DNA from: Alitta virens | Lineage: Eukaryota > Annelida > Polychaeta > Phyllodocida > Nereididae | Assembly: GCA_932294295.1 (NCBI GenBank) | Contig: OW028580.1 | Location: 15,057,602-15,121,601, forward strand | DNA length: 64,000 nucleotides | Direction of reading: 5' to 3' | Part shown: in pieces, positions 11,571 through 21,622 of the stretch | Layout: each line of letters starts with the position of its first letter | Position numbering within the stretch: position 1 is the first letter of the stretch | Translations under genes and position numbers: made by a program | Notes under the pieces: model-generated | Database searches by the model: none | What the model was told of the DNA's origin: nothing | The model's input: the letters and a program-made list of their open reading frames with translations, nothing else

Positions 11571-11744
11571 GTTGGGTGGTTTAGGGCTTTATGTCCTGTA
11601 TTTCTGCACCTGATTGGCTAATTATGACCGGCAGGGACCATGGCTATGAGAGTGAAGGATGAAATAGCCATCCAACTTGACTAGTTTAAATTGATCCCAG
11701 GGACCTTTTTGGAAGCCGAGCACGTTACCACTGAGCTAGGCCCC
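11571..11744 (-). mobile_element. tRNA-derived SINE A, copy 1
   Basis: Minus-strand head CTAGCTCAGTGGTAACGTGC (box A) is intact, but box B has decayed (GGGATCAATTTA). The body has CAGAAATACAGGACATAAAG in reverse order to the plus copies. Confidence 0.7.
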
Positions 11745-12017
11745 TGCTCTCCTACTATGACACTGTCTTCATTTTCTTTATTATGTTACGGTTTGATGAA
11801 GGCTTTACTCCGGTTTAGCAGTATTCTCCCAAGTCTAAGTTCATCGATGCAATCCAATTCGTAGGCCTTTATTTAAAAAAAACATCACAGTGCGTGCAAA
11901 GACTTATGATGAAATCTCATGACTTGCAATTATTCTTGACCTAGATCTGTAGGTTAATGATTAATGGTGTGTTTTTCTCACCCCATTTAGCTCAAGTTAG
12001 AGCATAACAGATATAGA

Positions 12018-12194
12018 TTTAGGGCTTTACTTCCTGGATTTCTGCACCTGATTGGGTAATAAGGACAGGCAGGGATCATGGCAATGAGATGAGGGATGAA
12101 ACAGCCATCCAACTTAGGCTCGACTGGGAATTGAAACCGGAACCCAGTGGTTGGAAGCCAAGCGCGCTACCACTGAGCTTGGCCCCCACCCCTG
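12018..12194 (-). mobile_element. tRNA-derived SINE A, copy 2, with 12-bp target-site duplication
   Basis: Head AGCTCAGTGGTAGCGCGCTT, then TCCAACCACTGGGTTCC and box B GGTTTCAATTCC. AACAGATATAGA (12006-12017) and AACAGATACAGA (12195-12206) flank it as an 11/12 target duplication. Confidence 0.85.
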
Positions 12195-12597
12195 AACAGA
12201 TACAGAGATTACAAAACGTGTATGAGTAAAACAGCGGACAAGTAAGACCTGATTCATTACTGACCAATGATGTACAAGTGAATTTTCAAAGTGTTTAGCA
12301 AGCTAAGTGTGACCTGGGTCAGATGGGTTAAAACAAAATTGCATGTATTCCTGCGACCAGACAGAGAGTGTAATGGTTCAAATCTACATCCAAGCAATAA
12401 AAATGGGATGAGCCTGAGAAAATTCAATTTGCAGCTCACTTAACTTCCAGCTGACTTCATTTCCAGACACAGAAGCACCTAAATTAGCTTAAGTTGAGAA
12501 TCAATCTAAGTTCACCTTTTCAAAAGAAAACAGAAGAAAAAATTGTTTTGATCACTACAAAGGAGCATGTCCTGAATCTAAGACAAGGTGAAGTTTA

Positions 12598-12785
12598 TAC
12601 AGTACAATCCCGACTTAAGATCACCTCACTATTGAGACCACCTCACTATTAAGCTCACCAGTTTTGCTTATCCGTCTGTGTTCTTGTCATTATGTTCTAC
12701 TTGCCATTTAAAACCACATTGTCAATAAAGTAAATTGAATTTTGTACATAGGAAAACATAATTGCTAAGACCACCCTATGTTGTT
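12598..12785. mobile_element. Candidate pogo/Tigger-like MITE (GACCACCTC repeats)
   Basis: Left end ACAGTACAATCCCGACTTAA then GACCACCTCACTATTAAG. A GCTAAGACCACCC block lies at the right. The same CCACCTC...ATTAAG phrase recurs at 17815, 30290, 30758, 31010, 31528, 56385 and 62115. Confidence 0.4.
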
Positions 12786-13212
12786 ATATGCTTTAGGAAA
12801 AAAACAAAAAATGTCGTATTTTCAATGCCCTTATCGAAAACAGTAAAAGCTTCCAATTCTTCACCAATGATGGCTTCGAGTGGAAATTTATAAAACACAT
12901 CTATTCAGAACTGCAAATGAACAATAGGTTTCTTTTTCTCCAAGCGCCAGTGAGCAGAACCTTTTCTGAAACAGGCGCTATACAAATTTATATGTTTATT
13001 TATTATCATATTACTCAATTAAGACCCGTATCTCAGTCTACATTGTTTGTGGCCAATTTATTACTTATTTTATCATATATTCCTCTGTACTGTTATATCC
13101 CTTATCATCATATCATGAGATATCTTATATCAAGTATCTCGAGTCGCTCTATGAATTAAAGTCATTTAGGCTGTTGTGTATGAGATTATCTTAATACTAT
13201 AAATTCTAATAT
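12786..13212. other. No supported gene
   Basis: An 80-codon ORF at 12917-13159 is AT-rich with no recognised domain. Confidence 0.5.
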
Positions 13213-13252
13213 TGTTCGGATGAGACGTTAATTTGGCTGTCACTTGCGCTCA
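13213..13252 (+). mobile_element. SINE B core fragment
   Basis: TTCGGATGAGACGTTAATTT and GCTCAGT match the SINE B core. It lies immediately left of a fuller copy, suggesting nested or tandem insertion. Confidence 0.5.
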
Positions 13253-13262
13253 GTTTCTTAAA

Positions 13263-13676
13263 TCTGCTGAGACAAACAAAATAATGGAAGGAAGAGATTT
13301 TAGTCGTGGAATAGTTACTTAAGCCTCTTAGCCACTGCTTGGACTTGTTCACAGAAGAACTACCACTTGCTAATAGACTGGGTGGTCCAGTGGTAAGACG
13401 CTCACCTGTTCCTCTGAAGGGCCGGCGTTCAATCACAGGCCTGGACAACCTTTCATGAGCATCATCCCAGCTGGATGTCGTTCGGATGAGGCATTCAATT
13501 GGTGGTCCCTTGTGCTCAGTGTCTATGCTGAGGCAAGTAAAAGATCCCACCCATGGGGTAAATGTGTAACATATGTGGACTCCTCCTCTCTCTCACCTCA
13601 TCAATCAACCCTCAATGGCAGCAAGAATTTGCCTTAGAGGGCTGCACTTCTCATATCTATCTATCTGTCTATCTAA
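13263..13676 (+). mobile_element. tRNA-derived SINE B, copy 2, with 5' extension and tetranucleotide tail
   Basis: Same organisation as 8875-9262: shared leader, tRNA-like head GGTCCAGTGGTAAGACGCTC near 13384, box B GCGTTCAATCACAG, core CAGCTGGATGTCGTTCGGAT, GATCCCACCCATGGGGTAAA and a TATCTATCTATCTGTC tail. The 114-codon minus-strand ORF here is spurious. Confidence 0.8.
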
Positions 13677-14058
13677 GACCACTATATAATATCATACATT
13701 TACCGGCTTATAAATGACTATCATCAGACACATCTACAAGACATTGCACAGCTCAATAACTTGTTGCAAGCAATATATTTCACACAATGTTAAATGCGCT
13801 GGTGCGAAAAACATGGAATGGCAAGGAAAAGTGTTTGCGCCTTGTTGGACACCTACAGCGTGGCAAACTGAGGATGAAATCATCTCCAAACTTCTAAAAC
13901 CAATAAAATCCACGTTTTTTTAACAAGCCATTTATAAATTATTGAAAAGTTCACCGAGTACATAAACATATACTTTTTGAAATAACAATTATTACTGAAA
14001 ACATCGAAACAAAGATTAATCTCATGCATCTCATTTCTCAAAATTTTTCATGTAACTA

Positions 14059-14098
14059 GTGGTCTCAAAAAAACTTTTAATTAAGTTCTGAGACCACC
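14059..14098. repeat. Short hairpin GTGGTCTCA...TGAGACCAC
   Basis: Nine-base perfect outer arms plus AACTT/AAGTT inside. The GGTCTC words link it to the GACCACC dispersed family. Confidence 0.6.
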
Positions 14099-14924
14099 AG
14101 GCATCATTATTGTTGTAAATAATTTGTATTTTATAATACATAATAAAAAAATAAAAATAAAAAAAAGATTCAAAGTACTAATATTAAAATGTTTATGCCT
14201 GATGATAAATTCTGTTGTTTGATTGAAAATCGAACCAATTGATTTTCAAATAAGCTTTTTAATGTCTTAACCACTTGAGAACTGATCTTCAAATGAACCT
14301 CCCTTCTATGAAAATTGTTTAATCTGTTATCACGTTGTTTCCAAGACTAATTATATATCACATCATTCTTCACTCATTGCGAAACTGACATGTAACATAA
14401 TCGCCTTCAGATAAGAAATTTAAATAAGGATGCATTAGATTTGTTTTTTAAATGGTTAAAGTGAATCTTCCCTTTAAACTGCCCCTTTTGGAATCCATTG
14501 TAAATTTGCCAAATTGTCAGACTTGGGCTACTGCATTTGGCAGTGATAAAATAAAATAATAATCCTAAATAGTTTCTGAGAAATTAGGAGATTTAATTTA
14601 AGTACTTCTAAGGTCATAACGGCCATTTATTTATTTTACATGTTGTATGCATGACATGGATTTCTCCTTTAATCTAGCTATTATACAACTGTAGGGAACA
14701 GAACAGAAATATTGGACGAAATATTTTTTTTTTTTCATTTTCAGCAACATCCTGTCCCTTAATTAAACTCTTTGACAAGTAACTCATCATTTAATTGCCT
14801 TAATTGGGCCTATGGTTATAAAGTTTTTGCTGAAAAGAAGGGATGCACAGGACATATCCCGTGTAGTCTTTAACTTCAGGTTTTGGCAATCGTCTAGCCC
14901 CACTGTATTCAATTCTGTGTAATG

Positions 14925-14985
14925 GGCTGCATGCTCCACAGGGAGTTGAGAAAGACTCATGCTTGAACATGTTCACAGGCAGGTT
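14925..14985 (+). mobile_element. SINE C 3' fragment
   Basis: GGGAGTTGAGAAAGACTCAT and GCTTGAACA match the 3' half of the copy at 24829-25170. Confidence 0.55.
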
Positions 14986-15018
14986 CAGCGATTTTTTACA
15001 TCTTTAGTGGAGTGCTTA

Positions 15019-15226
15019 ATATATGACAATGTGAAAAAGCCGTTTATTAACTACAAAATGTATGATACACAATTCTTCTTCTAGGACCCAAAGAATTTAG
15101 TGGCAATGTTTTTTTTAGCCCAATGAAAGGATAAAATATATAACTATGTGAAAATTCCGTCCATTATCTACCAAATTTATAATGCATAATTTTTCTAGGA
15201 CCCAAAACATTTCGTGGCAATGTTTC
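15019..15226 (+). repeat. Diverged tandem duplication of about 95 bp
   Basis: 15019-15112 and 15136-15226 share ATGTGAAAA, CATTATCTAC-like, TTCTAGGACCCAAA and GTGGCAATGTTT in order. Confidence 0.75.
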
Positions 15227-16094
15227 CTGAGCCTTATTATTCTGGCAAAAACTCTGCAGGTTAACTAAAGTTGCTATTATACATTGTAAGTAGATTGGCT
15301 TGTGCGTTATGAAGAGTATCTGTAAAGAAAGCTTACTAACAATCGTGTTTTGGACCACACTAAACTGATGTCCTCCAATGCCCCTATTTGTGTATTTACA
15401 CTGCTATTGTTGTGCAATAAATATTCTACGTGTGTGACATATTGCATCCAATGTGTTTTTATACTAAATCTTTTTGATATAGAACATGAAAGTAATGATA
15501 GAATCCCAGGTAAAAGAAATGTTTTCAGAAAATGTCTACTCAAATCAACTTTCTACATTTGAATTTTACAGCCAAGAAATATTTGCAGACCTTTTTTATC
15601 AATATTTATTTGAGAGATGATACTTCTACAATGTCACATATATAAAATCCGGTCAAAAACTGAAAGCATTTTTGAAATGGGAAATGTCATGCTACAAAAG
15701 AGATACTCGTAGCATACTTCATGGAATTTAGCGGGTTGGGCAATATTCTATGTGAAATTCTTTGAAGATGCAAGGTGACACACCTACTGAATATAATGCT
15801 TTATTTTTTTTAAATGAATACTATCATATCAAGGATTGCCATTATATTTTAGAATGCAACTTTTTCCAGTGACCTACAGTTTAATTGTCGAAATAAATTT
15901 ACAATTATAATTATTATAATATTGCTTAAAAATCCAGCAATTGAAACATGGTAAGAAATTATCCATATTTTGGTTACACATGTAAAAAAATAATCTAATA
16001 ATTAAGTGTATTTAGTATTATTTACATGCAACAATCGATGTAATTATTATTTTTGAAGTACACTAAATCAGTGCATACAGAATGCATTTTGGCT
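15227..16094. other. No supported gene
   Basis: Three overlapping ORFs of 64-78 codons at 15164-15562 on both strands, none with a domain. Confidence 0.5.
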
Positions 16095-16216
16095 ACCCAG
16101 ATAGCATTCCAAATCAGGACAACATCAACGCAACGTCGGGAATGTTGATACGACGTTGTTTCCGATGGCGGTCAATATTGAAACGACGCTGACCCGATTT
16201 GGAATGCTATCCGGGT
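16095..16216. mobile_element. Palindromic MITE family E, copy 3 (best preserved)
   Basis: Starts CCCAGATAGCATTCCAAATC and ends GATTTGGAATGCTATCCGGG, a near-perfect terminal inverted repeat of 20 bases. The middle carries AACGTCGGGAATGTTGATAC and its partial inverse. No coding capacity. Confidence 0.8.
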
Positions 16217-16731
16217 ACTGTACATATGTACACAGTCAGATCACAGAATGAATTGACAACCATATATTCTTTGACTACCATAAGGTCAATTCTACTATTG
16301 GGGATTGAAAGAGACTCAAGCTTGTCATCACCAAGATAAACAAGGGCTGGTTTGGATAGTCAAACCTTGCATTCAGAAAGCCACAAATATTTTAGCTTAC
16401 AGAACCAGTTTGAGAGACCGTTTCAAATCCCATATCATAAACTAATAAATGATACACTGAAGAAAGCTCAAAGAGATGAAGGTTATTGAATTACATGACT
16501 TCAAATATTAATTCCATATGTCAGGGCTATTGGTATGCTTTTATGACCCCTGGAAGGTTTATGAGCTCCCTTTTGAACCTTACATATGCTCTCATGTTTT
16601 GCAGCATAGGATATCGCATAACTCAAAATGCTAGTTCTGATCGACTTGCTCAGGGAATATATTCAATTATTCATAGATGTAAATCTTTCCATAGTTTGTC
16701 TTATGTATGTAAAAGTAATGTCAGACCTAAT
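16217..16731. other. Nothing recognised
   Basis: ORFs beginning at 16486 and 16628 run into the E4 MITE and are not supported. Confidence 0.5.
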
Positions 16732-16824
16732 CAGACAGCATGTCAAATTGGGTGGACATTCTGCCGATGCTGGCCCTCGTCAGATGATGTTGTGCCAATG
16801 TCTAACCGATGTACAGTCTGTCCA
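16732..16824. mobile_element. Palindromic MITE family E, copy 4 (diverged)
   Basis: Starts CAGACAGCATGTCAAATTGG and has CCGATGCTGGCCC inside; the right end CAGTCTGTCCAG is decayed. The overlapping 139- and 89-codon ORFs are explained by this repeat. Confidence 0.55.
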
Positions 16825-17139
16825 GTGGCCCATGCGGACACAGTACCAGTGTTCCCTAATATTTTGTTGCATCATGAAGTCTCCGTGTCAATGTTAATCC
16901 TATGAGGCTTTTGTGAACAGAAGTGAAGAATGCACTAATAACAACAACGTTCTGATATGGTAAGGAGCAAAATAAGCCATCATTTGTCACTCTAGGCCTT
17001 ATAGTTGCTGAGTTATCAAAGAAAACGACAGTCCGCATGTTATTTGGGTAGTGGCTACAAATAACATACCACATCGGCTCCAAGTTGGCCCAGCCACAGG
17101 CCCAAGTTACCGTTCGCCGACTTCGGCACTTGATATATT

Positions 17140-17285
17140 ATAATAACCTCGAGGTAAACATCGTTCAAGGCCAATAGAGAGGTCTCCGGCCCAAACGGGC
17201 ACTGACGTCACAAATATCCGCATTTCGGCCAATCAGAGAGCAGCATTTCCTTCAGCCCTTCTACTGAAGATGTCAGTGTCGAAGG
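17140..17285 (+). promoter_or_regulatory. Candidate promoter: two CCAAT boxes and a palindromic CRE
   Basis: CCAAT at 17171-17175 and 17229-17233 flank TGACGTCA at 17203-17210, in a locally GC/CpG-richer patch. An ATG at 17270 opens 64 codons. Placement and spacing fit an animal proximal promoter, but the downstream ORF has no recognisable domain and the patch may be a repeat. Confidence 0.3.
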
Positions 17286-17464
17286 GAGCCGCATTCAACA
17301 AAATGTTCAAGTTTAGACAGGAATTCCCTCTCGTAGTAGCACAAGAAGGTCTTAGACACTGTGTGAACAACAGTTGTAAACTATATTTGGGACAATTCTG
17401 TGCTTTAACAGTCCATGTCATGCTGTATTTATCACAGAAAAACATCGACAAAACGTGGGCATAA
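17270..17464 (+). CDS. Small hypothetical ORF behind the candidate promoter
   Basis: 64 codons beginning MSVSKGAAFNKMFKF, with several cysteines (RHCVNNSCKL) and a hydrophobic stretch LTVHVMLYL. I recognise no family. It might be a first exon, as GTAAG words follow at 17540-17555, or it may be noise. It is listed only because of the CRE/CCAAT patch upstream. Confidence 0.15.
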   Translation: MSVSKGAAFNKMFKFRQEFPLVVAQEGLRHCVNNSCKLYLGQFCALTVHVMLYLSQKNIDKTWA

Positions 17465-17640
17465 GTAGGGGGGCTGCATGGCCGATGGATACCTTTAGGA
17501 TATATTTAATACAGCTTTTCAACAGCTGAAGTTGTGAGGTAAGATGGGTAAGATGCGGACAAGCTACTTGCTACCCTTTTTAGCTTCAAAACCCTTTCAT
17601 TAGTTAAATCATAGAATGTAGGTGTGTCAAATAACATGTC

Positions 17641-17756
17641 TTATTAGCCCGACATCGGCCCAACCTCAGCCCGACATCGGCCCGACATCAGCCTGTTGAC
17701 GGCCAGGGACAGCCAACATAGTAACGATGTTGACCTGATTTGGCATGCTCTTTGGG
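17641..17756. mobile_element. Palindromic MITE family E, copy 5 (diverged), with GCCCGACATCG repeats
   Basis: The right end TGATTTGGCATGCTCTTTGG matches the family. The left part instead has three tandem GCCCGACATCGG/GCCCGACATCAG words. Confidence 0.5.
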
Positions 17757-17814
17757 ATGTCCTTTGCCTGAGACATTAAATTGACGGAAGAAAATTCTAT
17801 CCATGACATCCAAT

Positions 17815-17935
17815 GAAGTGGTCCTAATATCGAGGTGTTCTTAATCTTCAACTTTTTTTTTATGTCGTCGTATTATTCCGAGGAAATGGTCTTAATATTT
17901 GAATGGTCCTAATAGTTGGGTTACAATCATCAATT
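17815..17935. mobile_element. Candidate Tigger-like fragment
   Basis: Four phrases of the form TGGTCCTAAT/TGGTCTTAAT, ending in GTTGGGTTACAATC. Confidence 0.35.
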
Positions 17936-18244
17936 ATGGAATCTGACAGAAACATTCTACAATGCATCAAAAGAGACTTCAATGACAGCCACAGCAGCTT
18001 TCCATGTGACATATGACATTGGGTAAAAAAAACTATGTAAGGAGCAAATCATGAGTGGGTAGTTCTGCAGTTGATCACAAATGAGTCAATAAACTTAATA
18101 TTATGAAAAAATCTATTTAAAAAGGGGATGAACTTAATTGTAATTTAGAGTAATTTAGGATAATTTTTCTTTTCTTCGTACATGTGTAGGCGGGTAACGG
18201 GCAAATTTTATACAGATATGCAATCTGCATGTTGAACTGCCGAA

Positions 18245-18560
18245 TTATGGATTTTCAAGGAAGGTTCTCTGTATTTCCACCAGGTGGCTAAAACAGAAAA
18301 CTGCAATTCTATTGGCTGAAAATTTTCCCGCCCTTGGCTGTGATTGGCTGAAGCAAAGTGCATCCTAGCAGCAGTATTTTTAGTGCATTTTAATGTATAT
18401 TTAACACATTATCATTTAGTTGATGTTTGTTATTTTTCTAAGAAAGTTATATTTATGGAACCAGTTAGTTATTACCTACTGTGTCTGAAAAGCAAAATTA
18501 GTAAGAAGAGGAGAGGAAAGACTTATGTCTTGCTGAATTCAGGGCTGTTCAGTGAAAATA
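18245..18560 (+). repeat. Promoter-like dispersed repeat G, copy 2
   Basis: Near-identical to 10190-10510, including GGAAGGTTCTCTGTATTTCC, both ATTGGCTG boxes and TTCCCGCCC. It ends abruptly where a TAGATAGATAGA run begins. Confidence 0.75.
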
Positions 18561-18903
18561 CTCTATTCGATAGATAGATAAAATCACAGAATAACATAGG
18601 ACAATGTTAGAAATGCTGATGCTTACATGCCATGTCTTCCCGGAAACGAAATTCAATTTGCACTAGAACTTACCTTGATTGCATCAATAATTAAAGCTAA
18701 TAAAGTCATGATAATGAAGTCATGATTTAATATGTCAAACAATTACTGGTAATATACCATCCAACTCAAATGACCATGACAGATAATTGGGTTATTATTC
18801 CTCCGAGTAACTTCATAGATTAAATGACGTGTAATTGCCAACACTTAATTCAATGCCACATGAATCCATGTAGTTGTTGGCGTCTTTAAATGTTGGAGAA
18901 ATA

Positions 18904-19048
18904 AGTAACTAAGTAAGCGAGGAAGTTAAGTAAGTAAGTAAGTAAGTTAGTTAGTAAGTAAGTAAGAAAGTAAGGAGGGAAGGAAGTAAGTAAGTAAGGA
19001 GGGAAGGAAGTAAGTAAGTTAGCAAGTAAGTAAAGAGGTAGAAGTAGA

Positions 19049-19124
<76 letters not shown>

Positions 19125-19132
19125 TAAGTAAG
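18904..19132 (+). repeat. (AAGT)n microsatellite with GAGGGAAGGA interruptions
   Basis: About 230 bp of AAGT/AAGTTAGT units. Two GGAGGGAAGGAAGTAAGTAA blocks show an internal duplication. Confidence 0.95.
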
Positions 19133-19718
19133 GACTTTATCTTGAATGTGGTTTGTCAGTTTGGAGCTGGTCTCAGCAAATCTTGACCACAGGCCACCTG
19201 AATAATGTATTCAGTATTATAATCGCATGACATCTTACGAAATTTAGACGTATCTATAACTTGATATTAATGTAATTGCAAGCATAGGTCGTATATCCTA
19301 CCGAATGAAAATTGCAAGGCAGTTATATAAATATGAAAATGTCGAAAAAATAATTCTTAGGTCTGGTAAATTCATTACTACACCTACTGACAGTCTTTAT
19401 CAATGGTGGAGATATAGCTGGGTGAAGTCAAAGTAACTTCTCTTGGGTGTATTATTTACAATGAAAAATCGAAGTATTCACCTTTTCCTAATTTCAGCTT
19501 CAGCATTGTATTACACATAATTCTATATAATGTCTATATAATATTACTTTTTCCTAGATGTTCGGTTGTTAGAACACAAAATACCTCTATTAACCTTTCA
19601 GAAAAGACCTCCTTGAGAGATGCCTCGTGACTTTTGGTCATCTCCACTGGACATCAGGGTCCAATGTCAGCTGACCACCTAGTGGCTGGATGTTACAGCT
19701 GACAGCGGTGACACATCA
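19133..19718. other. Nothing recognised
   Basis: AT-rich sequence between the AAGT array and the LINE fragment. Confidence 0.5.
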
Positions 19719-19769
19719 GTGTCAAATGCCTCCTTCCTGCACAGCAACATGAGCAATTTCATGGTTTAT

Positions 19770-19980
19770 TTGTTGTCTGGGCCAGCACGATTTGGTAACT
19801 GTTTGGCAATCAGAAAAGTAGCCAGAAGGTCTACCGCGGGAGGTGTGGAGTTGACAGATTTAGCAGAGGCAACAAATAGTATACCAGTGGAAGTAAAGAA
19901 TAAACCCTCACTCAACACCTTCAAATCGGCCGTACACAAATGGCTGCTCAGCAGCAGATTAGAAAACGTTGTTTGATAAA
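19770..19980 (+). mobile_element. Degenerate LINE ORF2 C-terminal fragment
   Basis: The frame from about 19780 to 19976 reads ATNSIPVEVKNKPSLNTF and then KSAVHKWLL. This is the typical last block of many LINE ORF2 proteins (pattern W-N-x-I/L-P, x-S-L-x-x-F-K-x-x-L-K). It ends in a stop at 19974-19976. The upstream part of the ORF (from 19719) is not recognisable, so the start is arbitrary. Alternative: chance similarity within a short hypothetical ORF; the length and pattern make LINE origin more likely. Confidence 0.5.
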
Positions 19981-20047
19981 GACTACAACTTTGAATGTCT
20001 ATTTCAGATGGACAAGATGGACAATATGGACAAAGGCAGCAAATCAT

Positions 20048-20094
20048 GCCCCCCCCCCTCCCCGGAAGTACTCCCCCCCCACGGACGTACACCC
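20048..20094 (+). repeat. Interrupted poly-C tract
   Basis: Two C runs of nine and eight or more separated by CCGGAAGTACT. Confidence 0.9.
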
Positions 20095-20099
20095 TGCCC

Positions 20100-20640
20100 C
20101 ACTCATCAAAAGATTGATTAGTTCATTGGATCAAAAGGGCAATGAACTAAAAGACACTTAAATTTTTCATATTTGGATATTTTCGATTTTGTTATTTCCG
20201 ATTTTTTCTTTGTAAACTTAATGAGTCGTACAGAAGTGTTTACGCTTTTAAACAACGACTTTAAATAAACCTTTAAATACATAAAAATAACAAAAGAAAG
20301 AAAAAGGACAAAAAGCAGTTTGTTTTAGGCTGCATTAACAAGATGTTGTAAGCATCGACAGACTCATAATTATTATCCATTATATTCCTATATCGCTATA
20401 GCAATGTGATCACACGCTAGTTTATGAAAAAGGGTATATTTATTAACTGATCCGCAAAGAATGACCATAGCCAACTGTTGAAGGCTCTGTGCACTATCTA
20501 CACTATATGAGATCATACCCTAAAAGTATGTTCGTCACTGCTTAAGTCTGAAGCCCTTGAAAGTCCTGAGCCTCTTTTTGACAAGAGTTATATAATACTG
20601 TGAGTGAAGACCCCAAAGCCCAATGGCCAACACAGTGTTT
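20100..20640. other. Nothing recognised
   Basis: Contains AATAAACCTTTAAATACATA near 20265, possibly the 3' tail of the LINE fragment to its left. Confidence 0.4.
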
Positions 20641-20642
20641 CA

Positions 20643-20763
20643 TTAAAAAGGGCCTATCAAATTGAACCTAGACAAAGCTAGACAACCTTTGCTATACCTG
20701 CCACTAAACGTAACTGTCTGGCTATAGCTGGCTACTATAAGCCAGATCTAAAAGTACATGTAG
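20643..20763 (+). repeat. Dispersed repeat F, copy 2 (partial)
   Basis: Shares TGAACCTAGACAAAGCTAGA, CCTGCCACTAAACG, AACTGTCTGGCT and AGCCAGATCTAAAAGTACA with the copy at 53383. Confidence 0.7.
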
Positions 20764-20872
20764 CCCCATTTGGTGCATAAGTTGAGACTTTTAATTTTTT
20801 GCGGAAAGGATGCATGTCTATTGTACATACATATTTATGATATATTAGATAAATTTCTCACGTTTACCGAGA

Positions 20873-21027
20873 TACATGGCCAAATGTGCCACGTGCGTTT
20901 TCCATGTGATAGATAAACGCATGGAAAACGCATGGTTTTTAGCTAATTATGATAAGGCAAAAACCATGCATTTTCCATGCGTTTATCCAAACACATGGAA
21001 AACGCACATGGCACAATTGACCATGTA
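20873..21027. mobile_element. 155-bp near-perfect hairpin MITE, copy 1
   Basis: Almost the whole element is one stem: TACATGGCCAAATGTGCCAC pairs with the right end, and ACGCATGGAAAACGCATGGT with ACCATGCATTTTCCATGCGT, around a loop near AGCTAATTATGATAAGG. No ORF. Confidence 0.9.
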
Positions 21028-21295
21028 GGGTGGACCACATTTTATGAAAGAAATTGTAGTTCTCCCTACCCAGCACAGACACCAATGGCCTATCAGGTTA
21101 ACACATCAGAAATAATATCATTCACTCACCCTGGAACCTAAAGACACATATTATTATAGGAAATGTTATGCTGTTTAGCGCATTTCCACAATTTTAAAGG
21201 ACAGTGTAATAAGCAGAGAAACCATAATTTATGACTGCCTGCTATAAAAACCATTTCTCAAGTGAGGTCATCATACTTTTATTCCTCACAATATT

Positions 21296-21617
21296 ATATT
21301 ATTTCTTAGTTATAGTCTAGAATTACCGCTCAAGCAGTTTCAACAGACTTTACAGTTAGACCCTTGGCAGGCCAATCCAGAGTCTTTCTCAACTCCCTCG
21401 GGAGTATTCAGCCTTGAACACAGGGTTAACCGCAGGGGCTTAAGAGCTCACACCAGTGCAATCACTGTGGGTGCCTAATGCCAAGTACCCATTACACCTG
21501 GGTGGGGTGAGGCAATGGTTGATGAGGATCTGCCCAACTCCTCGATGCCATGGTGGGGGTTTGAACCCACAACCTTGCGGATAGCCGGCAAACACCTTAA
21601 CCACTAGACCACGGCAT
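21296..21617 (-). mobile_element. tRNA-derived SINE C, copy 2
   Basis: On the minus strand the head TGCCGTGGTCTAGTGGTTAA and box B TGTGGGTTCAAACCCC are followed by the body ACACCTGGGTGGGG (inverse) and AGAAAGACTCTGG. A 60-codon ORF over it is spurious. Confidence 0.8.
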
Positions 21618-21622
21618 CCCAT

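Larger units (their letters stand above)
13677..15018. other. AT-rich, no gene
   Basis: Only the hairpin at 14059 and the SINE C fragment at 14925 stand out. A T11 run lies at about 14726. Confidence 0.5.

Noticed and set aside
16486..16905. 139-codon ORF as a gene
   Set aside because: Its distal third is the E4 MITE and the rest has no recognisable domain.
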